A stretch of 5,185 nucleotides of DNA from Spirochaetaceae bacterium (lineage in GTDB: Bacteria > Spirochaetota > Spirochaetia > DSM-27196 > Salinispiraceae). A program made the translations under genes and the position numbers. The notes under the pieces were generated by a model that ran no database searches, was not told where the DNA came from, and was given only the letters and a program-made list of their open reading frames with translations. The stretch lies in the NCBI GenBank assembly GCA_007129335.1, contig SKVS01000383.1, forward strand, positions 1 to 5,185. Direction: 5' to 3'. Shown here piece by piece: positions 1-5,185 of the stretch; the first letter of the stretch is position 1; the number at the start of each line of letters is the position of its first letter.

Positions 1-57
1 CAGGGCTAACGCATATGGCGAATATTGAAAGTGGAAAATACATAACCCACCGGGTAT

Positions 58-91
58 AAAAAAACGCAGGTAGTGTACCAGACTACCTGCG
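58..91 (-). terminator. Intrinsic terminator of the minus-strand small RNA
   Basis: The minus strand carries a 10-bp perfect stem, CGCAGGTAGT (91-82) with ACTACCTGCG (74-65), a 7-nt loop (81-75), and immediately a run of seven T (64-58). This is a classical rho-independent terminator for leftward transcription. Read rightward, the T run becomes an A run ahead of the stem and no T run follows, so it should not end plus-strand transcripts. Confidence 0.85.
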
Positions 92-190
92 CCATACCAG
101 AAACCACGACCTCTAACAGAGGATCACCGAAAAAACATACTGTTTTTTCAAAAGCATAACCAAAATCCACAGTCTAAGGAGACCATGGGC
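58..190 (-). ncRNA. Candidate small structured RNA (or terminated leader RNA), unknown family
   Basis: Seen on the minus strand: a promoter at 193-221, then about 130 nt that fold into successive local hairpins and end in an intrinsic terminator. Hairpin 1 pairs 188-180 with 175-167 (9 bp including G-U pairs, loop CCUU). Hairpin 2 pairs 149-141 with 137-129 (9 perfect bp, loop of 3). Hairpin 3 pairs 125-118 with 114-108 (7 bp, one bulged U). The terminator stem is 91-82 with 74-65. Linkers at 166-150 and 107-92 look single-stranded. No minus-strand reading frame of note lies inside. It lacks the signatures I know for SRP RNA, tmRNA, 6S RNA, RNase P RNA and common riboswitches. Inference: a free-standing sRNA. 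The alternative is an attenuated leader of a minus-strand gene lying left of position 1. The exact 5' end is uncertain (about 186-190). Confidence 0.6.
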
Positions 191-192
191 TT

Positions 193-221
193 AAGATATA
201 ATAACCTATAAAAATAGTCAA
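193..221 (-). promoter_or_regulatory. Sigma70-type promoter for the minus-strand small RNA
   Basis: Read on the minus strand, TTGACT (221-216) is followed after 17 nt by TATCTT (198-193), with an overlapping TATATC at 200-195 as an alternative -10. This is a near-consensus -35 with ideal spacing. The predicted start falls about 186-190, just where the first RNA hairpin begins. The agreement between promoter, folded segment and terminator is the main reason to believe the RNA gene. Confidence 0.6.
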
Positions 222-280
222 CAATAAATTTCTATTTTTTTCTGTCAAAGAAATGCTATAAGGTTTGTCTTAGTTCAATA

Positions 281-309
281 TTGACATTCACCCAATCCTT
301 GCATACTTT
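281..309 (+). promoter_or_regulatory. Probable lysA promoter
   Basis: TTGACA (281-286, a perfect -35) is followed after 17 nt by TACTTT (304-309), a weaker -10. Initiation near 315-318 would give a leader of only about 40 nt before the TTG start, too short for a lysine riboswitch. A second, extended -10-like element, TGCTATAAG at 254-262, lies upstream and could be an alternative promoter, but its -35 is poor. This promoter and the sRNA promoter at 193-221 are divergent and about 60 bp apart. Confidence 0.5.
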
Positions 310-343
310 CAGTTAAACACAGTACAACTGCAAATAAACCGCT

Positions 344-351
344 AAGGAAGG
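344..351 (+). promoter_or_regulatory. lysA ribosome binding site (decides a TTG start)
   Basis: AAGGAAGG lies 5 nt before the TTG at 357-359. This good SD at good spacing is why the TTG is taken as the start. The next in-frame candidate, GTG at 372-374, has no SD of its own. Confidence 0.75.
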
Positions 352-356
352 TAATT

Positions 357-1631
357 TTGAATACAAAACATGTGCCTGTTAATCTGCAATGGGTTAAAGA
401 TAATGAATCGCTTGTTCCCACACCCTATCATGTTTACGATGAGAAGGGGATTCGAGCTACAGCAAGGGAAATGAAGAGAGCTTTTTCCTGGGTACCCGAT
501 ACCAAGGGAGAAGCAGGGGGATACAGGAATTTTTATGCGGTAAAGGCCCTGCCAAATCCCCACATCATGAAAATACTTGCTGAAGAGGGAATGGGTTTTG
601 ACTGCAGTTCCTACACCGAACTAGAATTATGCAGCCGAATTGGGATTCAAGGTGAAAATATTATTTTTACCTCAAACAATACCGCAGGATATGAGTACCG
701 GAAAGCAAAGGACATGGGAGTAATTATTAACCTGGACGATATTTCCCATATCGATTTCCTGGAGGAAGAAGCCGACGGATTACCCGAGCTCATTTGTTTT
801 CGGTACAATCCCGGACCCTTGAGAGAAGGAAATGCCATAATTGGAAAACCGGAAGAGGCAAAATATGGTTTTACCCGGGATCAGTTGTTCCAGGGATATA
901 AGATTTGTCAAGAAAAAGGGGTCAAAAGGTTTGGACTCCATACCATGGTAGCGTCTAACGAACTGGATCCCACGTATTTTATTGAAACCGCCAGAATGCT
1001 TTTTGATCTGGTTATCGAAGTGAAACAAAAACTGGGAATTACCATAGAATTTGTGAACATGGGTGGTGGAATTGGCATTCCATACCGGACAGACCAAAGT
1101 CCCGTTGACCTGGACTTTGTCAGCAAGGGTGTCCAGCAGCTGTATTCATCCATGATTCTGAAAAATGGCTGCGATCCTCTACGGATTGTTATGGAAAACG
1201 GTCGGGTTGTTACTGGACCTCACGGATGGCTTATTTCCAAGGTTCAACATAAAAAGAACATTTATAAGCAATACGTGGGATTGGATGCTACCATGGCGAA
1301 TCTCATGCGGCCTGGCATGTATAATGCGTACCACCATATTACTGTTCTGGGAAAAGAACATAATCGGGAAAGCCATGTTTATGATGTTACTGGCAGCCTC
1401 TGCGAGAATAACGATAAATTTGCCATAGACAGACAATTGCCGGAAATTGAAGTTGGGGATTACCTTGCTATACACGATACTGGTGCCCATGGTCATGCAA
1501 TGGGATTTAACTACAATGGAAAACTCCGGTCTGCAGAAGTTCTATTAACTGCCGATGGTAAGGCAAAGGTTATTCGTAGAGCCGAAACATTGGATGATCA
1601 TTTTGCAACACTGGATTTCACCGAACTGTAG
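357..1631 (+). CDS. lysA: Diaminopimelate decarboxylase
   Basis: This PLP-dependent, fold-III cytoplasmic enzyme decarboxylates meso-diaminopimelate to L-lysine, the last step of lysine synthesis. The product is 424 aa, the usual length. Visible features: the Schiff-base lysine K63 in FYAVKALPNPH; DCSSYTELELC (82-92) and NLDD (125-128) of the barrel; H195; the glycine loop GGGIGIPY (237-244) for PLP phosphate; the C-terminal catalytic block C349-E350 in SLCENNDKF; and DTGAHG (374-379) then FNYNGKLRSAEVLL. The CENNDKFAIDR and NYNGKLRSAE forms place it in the subfamily I know from Clostridia and Spirochaetes. Canonical EPGR reads ENGR here (280-283), and the usual Tyr of DAGAYG is His378, both as expected for that subfamily. 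The start is a TTG with a strong SD. It has its own promoter and terminator, is divergent from the small RNA and convergent with pth, so it is probably monocistronic. Confidence 0.93.
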   Translation: MNTKHVPVNLQWVKDNESLVPTPYHVYDEKGIRATAREMKRAFSWVPDTKGEAGGYRNFYAVKALPNPHIMKILAEEGMGFDCSSYTELELCSRIGIQGENIIFTSNNTAGYEYRKAKDMGVIINLDDISHIDFLEEEADGLPELICFRYNPGPLREGNAIIGKPEEAKYGFTRDQLFQGYKICQEKGVKRFGLHTMVASNELDPTYFIETARMLFDLVIEVKQKLGITIEFVNMGGGIGIPYRTDQSPVDLDFVSKGVQQLYSSMILKNGCDPLRIVMENGRVVTGPHGWLISKVQHKKNIYKQYVGLDATMANLMRPGMYNAYHHITVLGKEHNRESHVYDVTGSLCENNDKFAIDRQLPEIEVGDYLAIHDTGAHGHAMGFNYNGKLRSAEVLLTADGKAKVIRRAETLDDHFATLDFTEL

Positions 1632-1675
1632 TACAAGCTGCCCTGTTCGCGAGATATATACGTTACGATAACTTT

Positions 1676-1715
1676 AGGGGATTAAAGAGACCAACGCTCT
1701 TTGTTCCCCTTTTTT
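1676..1715 (+). terminator. Intrinsic terminator of lysA, overlapping the end of pth
   Basis: On the plus strand, AGGGGA (1676-1681) pairs with TCCCCT (1705-1710) and, after one mismatch and a G-T pair, AAAGAG (1684-1689) pairs with CTCTTT (1697-1702). The loop is 1690-1696, and T1710-T1715 plus ATTT follow. This is a strong rho-independent terminator about 45 nt after the lysA stop. Its 3' half lies inside the last codons of the convergent pth gene. On the minus strand the same hairpin has no T run behind it, so it is not an obvious terminator for the pth transcript. Confidence 0.85.
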
Positions 1716-2263
1716 ATTTGGTGTTCCAGGGATGGGTCAAGGATAACCTTTTCTAAAAGTTGATCAGCCTTCTGAAGAATGGTTGGGAGGGTAATTTCCT
1801 CATCTGGAGTAAACTTGCCCAGTACCCATGCATCGGGTTTTCCATGAACCGGTCTACCAATTCCTACCTTCAAGCGGTAGAAGTCTGGTCCTCCGCAATG
1901 TTGCTGGATGGACCTTAATCCGTTGTTTCCGCCGAGTCCTCCGGAGAATTGGAGGGTAAGGGTTTCAAAGGGCGATTCCAAATCATCGTGTACCACAAGA
2001 ACCTGATCTGTTGGGATTTTATAGAATTGTAACATGGCTTGGAGGCTTTCCCCTGATTTGTTGTAAAACAGCTCCGGTTTCAGCAGATGAATGTTCTGTA
2101 CTCCCAGGGTTGCCCTGGCATAGTTTCCTTTGAATTTTTTCGTCCATGGTGTGGCAAGTCTGCCTTGATTGTCGAGGTAATCAGCAATAATCCAACCTAC
2201 ATTATGCCGGGTTTTGCTGTATTCCCTGCCGGGATTTCCGAGAAAAACGCATACCTGAATCAT
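1682..2263 (-). CDS. pth: Peptidyl-tRNA hydrolase (Pth family)
   Basis: This essential cytoplasmic esterase releases peptides from peptidyl-tRNA that drops off stalled ribosomes, recycling tRNA. The product is 193 aa, normal for the family. Residues line up with E. coli numbering: N10 in FLGNPGREY, catalytic H20 in TRHNVG, N68 in KPELFYNKSG, D93 in VVHDDLES, N114 in GGLGGNNGLRSI, then RLKVGIGRP and VLGKF. Two departures from the consensus as I recall it: Tyr instead of Met at 67 (FMN becomes FYN), and Asn instead of the conserved His at 113. The catalytic H20, D93 and N10 are intact, so it should be active. The start is ATG with AAGGA 12 nt upstream, a little distant. The gene begins 19 nt after the EamA transporter stop, suggesting co-transcription. 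Its 3' end overlaps the lysA terminator on the opposite strand. Confidence 0.95.
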   Translation of the reverse strand: MIQVCVFLGNPGREYSKTRHNVGWIIADYLDNQGRLATPWTKKFKGNYARATLGVQNIHLLKPELFYNKSGESLQAMLQFYKIPTDQVLVVHDDLESPFETLTLQFSGGLGGNNGLRSIQQHCGGPDFYRLKVGIGRPVHGKPDAWVLGKFTPDEEITLPTILQKADQLLEKVILDPSLEHQIKKGNKERWSL

Positions 2264-2282
2264 GGGTATAGTGTATCCTTAC

Positions 2283-3233
2283 TTATACGAGAATTGCGAC
2301 CCCTGCCAGGGTTACAAAGGTTCCCAGAATTTCCAATGGGGTAATTTTTTCCTTATACAGTATGACCGAAGGGGGAATAATGAGCACAGGAGTAATGGCC
2401 ATGAGGGTTGCAGCTATTCCGGCAGTAGTCAGCTGGGCGGCCCGAAGGCCCAGGCTTACTCCAAGGAAGGGCCCAAAGAATGCTCCCGCGGCTACCAGTA
2501 CCATGGCACGGTAATTACGAATGCTGGAGAAAAAATTCTTGAACCTTCGGGTAAACAAAAAAATCAGGGAAAAACCCACTATTCCTGCAATAACCCGTAT
2601 TTGTGTTGCTCCGAAGGCTGAAAATTCTGTTCCTGCACCAAAACGGGCAATAATTAAACCCCCTGCCTGTCCTACTGCTCCCAAAAATCCGAACAAAATT
2701 CCCTGGGTAAACCTTTTTTTTCGATGAATAATTTCGGCAGGATCGGGTTCATGGGGAGCAGGTGCACGAAATAAGACTACCGTTGCTATTCCTGTTAACG
2801 TTAGGACAATACCAAGAAACTCTTCTGCCCCAATGGTTTCTCTGAGGAAAATCCAACCAAGAAAAAGGGTAATGACTGGGACGCTGGAATAAACGAGCAT
2901 GGAGAGACGGGCTCCAATGAGGACAAAGGCCCGGAAAAGAAACAGATCCCCGAAAACGAATCCTACCAAACCTGAAAGGCTTAAATACATCCATAGCTGG
3001 GCTGAAGCGTTATAGGGAACAACTGGTTGCCCTGTTAACCCGAGAAAAGTCATGAAAATTCCCATGGCCAGTATCAATCGGATGAGATTCAGATTCAGAC
3101 TGCCAATTCTCCGGCCTGCTTCCGAAAAGAGCATACTCGTCATGGTCCAACAAAGGGCTGTGGTTAGGGCAAGCAGTTCGCCGATATTTTCCATACTGGT
3201 TGGAATGTATCCTACCAGAGGGTGTATGGGCAA
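2283..3233 (-). CDS. EamA/DMT-family membrane transporter
   Basis: This is an inner-membrane carrier of the drug/metabolite transporter superfamily, probably exporting a small metabolite or amino acid; the substrate cannot be read from sequence. The product is up to 316 aa with about ten hydrophobic segments, arranged as two EamA repeats of five. The first repeat ends with the hallmark SVPVITLFLGWIFLRETIG (117-135) and a following helix (139-156). The second ends with ATLMAITPVLIIPP and a KEKI turn (about 275-297) and a last helix at the C-terminus. A short hydrophilic linker with HRKKR (about 158-174) separates the halves. The start is uncertain: the TTG at 3233 gives 316 aa but has no clear SD, while the ATG at 3194 gives 303 aa and a family-typical N-terminus just before TM1, also with a poorly spaced SD. 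It lies downstream of the kinase and upstream of pth on the same strand. Confidence 0.88.
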   Translation of the reverse strand: MPIHPLVGYIPTSMENIGELLALTTALCWTMTSMLFSEAGRRIGSLNLNLIRLILAMGIFMTFLGLTGQPVVPYNASAQLWMYLSLSGLVGFVFGDLFLFRAFVLIGARLSMLVYSSVPVITLFLGWIFLRETIGAEEFLGIVLTLTGIATVVLFRAPAPHEPDPAEIIHRKKRFTQGILFGFLGAVGQAGGLIIARFGAGTEFSAFGATQIRVIAGIVGFSLIFLFTRRFKNFFSSIRNYRAMVLVAAGAFFGPFLGVSLGLRAAQLTTAGIAATLMAITPVLIIPPSVILYKEKITPLEILGTFVTLAGVAILV

Positions 3234-3284
3234 TGGGATCAGGGTAAACCCAGTGCGTTTGCCCTGGCAATGAAGTTATTGATT

Positions 3285-4823
3285 CTAAACAGGGAGTCTG
3301 ACCACAACGGAAAAGCCCTGCTCCGAAGAAAAAGTCAGTGTACCTCCTAATGCCTGCACAAGGGATTGGGCTGTTGCCAATCCTAATCCCAATCCCTGAC
3401 CTGTGTTTGAATGATTTTCGTAGGAAATTTCACCACGGAAAAACCGGGTACCCAGTTTTTTAAGTTCCTCGGGAGAAACCCCTGGTCCCGAATCCCGAAT
3501 AGAAATTTCCAGAATTTCATTTCTTCTATTCCATTCGATGTCCAACCGAAGGATCGGGTTATTTGAATTGGATTTATCGGTACCGTGTTGAAAGGAATTT
3601 TCTATGAGATTCTGGAAAATGGTCGAGAATGCCCTTTGGTCAGTTTTGATTTGGAACTGTTCATCCTGCTGGTTTTTATTCCAGGTTAGATGAAAGGGTG
3701 TTGTGGAATAGGCAGCACAGACATCTTTCACCAGGGTTTTCAGCTGGTTTACAGGATTGAGGGGTTGGAAATCTAGAGATAAGACATCTGCTTCAATACG
3801 GGAAAGTTGGAGCAGACCCTGCACCAGGGAGTTCATACGGTGTAATTGCCTTTCCATATCGAGCAGGTGCTCATTGGATTGTCCATTGTCGGAAGTATTT
3901 TTTTGAGCAAGCTCAAGAAATGTTCCTGCAGCCATAAGTGGGGTTCGCAGTTCATGGCTGGTATCCGCAAGAAAGGATTTTAGACTTTCTTTTTCCTGAT
4001 GAAGCTTTTGATACAGAGTACTGAGTTCCTTTCCTAAAAAATAAAAACTGGTTTGCAGGTTGGTTATTTCGGAAGAGGCAACAGGAAGAGTACCGGTATT
4101 CTCCGGGCTGAAAACTTCCGGATCCATTGCCAGAACCTCAGGTTTGGTGGAACATACAAGTTGGTTCAGGTTTTGCACAGGTTTAGAGAAAATCCTTGCA
4201 ACAAAGAAAGATAAAATACCCGCAATTATGAGCGAGATAAATCCGGCTATAGCTAATCCCTGGGCAGTCATGAGGGTAACTTCCTGAACCAGGGTTTTGG
4301 GTGTGTCTATTTGAAGTATGTAACCCCCATCGTTTGTAACAAAACTCATTTGATACATTCTTGGATTTATAAAACCCCGAGGTCCCATGTGCATGATAGG
4401 AGCTTGCTGGGGAATACCCGGAGGTCTGCGCATTTCTCTCATTCGCTGATTTGATTCCAGGGAATTCATAATCCATTGGGAAAGATGGGAATCAGGAGTG
4501 GGTTGTTGATCCGATAGGACAGAATCGTTGGTAAAAATGACCTGGCCCCTTTCGTTCACAAGACGAACCACAATGTCCGATGGCAGATTTTGTCTTCGGA
4601 TAAGGGTGCGGATTTCATCGGGATGAAGGTTCTGAATAGAGGATTGCTGAACAAGCGTTTCCCTGAGCTCTGATGCAGCTCCTTCTACATAGCTTCTTCC
4701 CAGACTTCTACTATAACCAGCGGTTAGTAAAAGAAACACGCTGGCTATAATGAACAGAGTCAGGAGGGTGGTGGTTAAAAGAATGAGCGTTACTTGAGTT
4801 CGAATGCTCGGTCTTTTTTCCAT
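3285..4823 (-). CDS. Membrane sensor histidine kinase (HAMP-HisKA-HATPase)
   Basis: This is a two-component sensor that would autophosphorylate and pass phosphate to a response regulator not present in this window. Residues are numbered from the GTG at 4826: TM1 about 11-37; extracytoplasmic domain about 38-188; TM2 about 189-212; a HAMP-like linker about 209-262; a coiled stretch; H-box with phospho-accepting H291 in DTSHELRTPL; N-box NLIENSFQHG (406-415); G1 DSGPGV (445-450); F-box TRFFRGE; G2 GQGLGLGLA (476-484). All catalytic boxes are intact. The sensor domain holds a Met/Pro-rich stretch (129-160). The start at ATG 4823 is preferred, because AGGAGG (4835-4830) is 6 nt from it but only 3 nt from the adjacent in-frame GTG at 4826. 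The gene starts 36 nt after the HtrA-like gene, so an operon is likely, and envelope-stress sensing is a reasonable inference. Confidence 0.93.
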   Translation of the reverse strand: MEKRPSIRTQVTLILLTTTLLTLFIIASVFLLLTAGYSRSLGRSYVEGAASELRETLVQQSSIQNLHPDEIRTLIRRQNLPSDIVVRLVNERGQVIFTNDSVLSDQQPTPDSHLSQWIMNSLESNQRMREMRRPPGIPQQAPIMHMGPRGFINPRMYQMSFVTNDGGYILQIDTPKTLVQEVTLMTAQGLAIAGFISLIIAGILSFFVARIFSKPVQNLNQLVCSTKPEVLAMDPEVFSPENTGTLPVASSEITNLQTSFYFLGKELSTLYQKLHQEKESLKSFLADTSHELRTPLMAAGTFLELAQKNTSDNGQSNEHLLDMERQLHRMNSLVQGLLQLSRIEADVLSLDFQPLNPVNQLKTLVKDVCAAYSTTPFHLTWNKNQQDEQFQIKTDQRAFSTIFQNLIENSFQHGTDKSNSNNPILRLDIEWNRRNEILEISIRDSGPGVSPEELKKLGTRFFRGEISYENHSNTGQGLGLGLATAQSLVQALGGTLTFSSEQGFSVVVRLPV

Positions 4824-4829
4824 CACTGG

Positions 4830-4835
4830 CCTCCT
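4830..4835 (-). promoter_or_regulatory. Ribosome binding site of the histidine kinase
   Basis: AGGAGG on the minus strand is 6 nt before ATG 4823-4821 and 3 nt before GTG 4826-4824. The spacing favours the ATG, which shortens the kinase by one residue to 512 aa. Confidence 0.75.
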
Positions 4836-4859
4836 GTTTTTGTTTCTGTTGATGACTGA

Positions 4860-5185
4860 TTATTGCCGATACATCGGGTGAATCATTCGTTGTGGTCCCT
4901 CCATTCTTGCTGGTCCTCGTTTGTTTGACAAGGGTATGGTCTGGTCTTCCGGAAGTTCCTGGATTATACGTTCAGGTCGTTGGCCAACACCGGTAACACC
5001 GATGAGGGGCTGATTTAATCGGGTTTCCAGGGTTAGATTCAGGGTTTGGGCTTGTCCGCCCCGGGTAATTCCAACAGGTACTGTTTGTCCTGCTTCAAGA
5101 GAACCGAGAGTTTCCATGACATCTGCAAGATTATTCACCGGAATACCGTTGAAGGTAAGAACTACATCTCCCCGGAGAATTCCCG
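4860..5185 (-). CDS. C-terminal PDZ domain of an HtrA/DegP-like protease (5' part outside window)
   Basis: The reading frame is open to the window edge, beginning with GILRGDVVLTFNGIPVNN. A GTG at 5138 lies inside the domain and is not a credible start. GILRGDVVLTFNG followed by a helix (LADVMETLGSL) and VGITRGGQAQTLNLTLE is the order of strands in a PDZ domain of S1C proteases. These are periplasmic or envelope serine proteases in which the PDZ domain binds unfolded or C-terminal peptides. The catalytic triad would be upstream and is not visible, so another PDZ-bearing protein cannot be excluded. After the PDZ comes a tail of about 50 residues ending in a Met/Pro/Arg-rich stretch (4863-4919). 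The kinase gene follows after 36 nt, which fits a shared envelope-stress operon. Confidence 0.7.
   Translation of the reverse strand, partial: GILRGDVVLTFNGIPVNNLADVMETLGSLEAGQTVPVGITRGGQAQTLNLTLETRLNQPLIGVTGVGQRPERIIQELPEDQTIPLSNKRGPARMEGPQRMIHPMYRQ

Noticed and set aside
3..59. Possible C-terminal end of a plus-strand protein (18 codons then TAA)
   Set aside because: Open frame to the window edge but only 18 residues, no recognisable motif, and it would end inside the T-run region of the minus-strand terminator. Too short to support; left of the window is needed.
129..149. Perfect 9-bp palindrome with A and T runs, read as a bidirectional terminator
   Set aside because: The runs lie inside the stem, which is A-T rich, and no GC core or following T run exists. 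Better explained as an internal hairpin of the small RNA.
312..356. Lysine riboswitch ahead of lysA
   Set aside because: The leader from the predicted promoter is about 40 nt, far shorter than the roughly 170-nt lysine riboswitch, and none of its conserved core is visible.
1165..1496. Open frames inside lysA on both strands (1165-1428 plus, 1179-1496 minus)
   Set aside because: They overlap a well-conserved lysA coding region, have no SD or family features, and are shadow frames.
2262..2621. Plus-strand open frame of about 119 codons opposite the EamA gene
   Set aside because: Composition is unlike a real protein and it is wholly antisense to a clear membrane-protein gene.
4183..4476. Minus-strand open frame of 97 codons in another frame of the kinase
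   Set aside because: Lies inside the sensor and TM2 coding region of the kinase with no start signal; a shadow frame.

Overview
The window looks like ordinary chromosome from a diderm (Gram-negative-type) bacterium of moderate GC content with AT-rich intergenic DNA. The diderm call rests on an envelope-stress style pair: a PDZ-tailed HtrA-like protein next to a two-TM sensor kinase with a large extracytoplasmic domain. Non-ATG starts are frequent (TTG for lysA, possibly TTG for the EamA transporter). The LysA belongs to a subfamily I associate with Clostridia and Spirochaetes. Spirochaetota is my best guess for the host, but it is only a guess.

Layout, left to right. Positions 1-356 carry no convincing protein gene. 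They hold divergent promoters and, on the minus strand, what looks like a complete small RNA gene of about 130 nt: a sigma70-type promoter (193-221), three internal hairpins, and a textbook intrinsic terminator (58-91). It matches no RNA family I can name and is the most interesting object here. lysA (357-1631, +) follows on the other strand with its own promoter and a strong SD. Its terminator (1676-1715) lies across the 3' end of the convergent pth gene.

The rest is one leftward block on the minus strand, in transcription order: the 3' end of an HtrA/PDZ protein gene (5185-4860, entering from outside the window), a membrane sensor histidine kinase (4823-3285), a ten-TM EamA/DMT transporter (3233 or 3194 to 2283), and peptidyl-tRNA hydrolase pth (2263-1682). 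Gaps are 19 to about 90 nt, so co-transcription is plausible.

How the genes may work together: the HtrA-like protein and the kinase would sense or handle envelope state, but the partner response regulator is not in view. The kinase sensor domain and the HtrA tail share a short Met/Pro-rich motif. The EamA transporter would export small metabolites, and Pth recycles peptidyl-tRNA in the cytoplasm. lysA makes lysine from meso-diaminopimelate and is regulated separately. The Pth carries an Asn where the family usually has a conserved His (position 113 in E. coli numbering). No mobile element, tRNA, rRNA or CRISPR array was seen.
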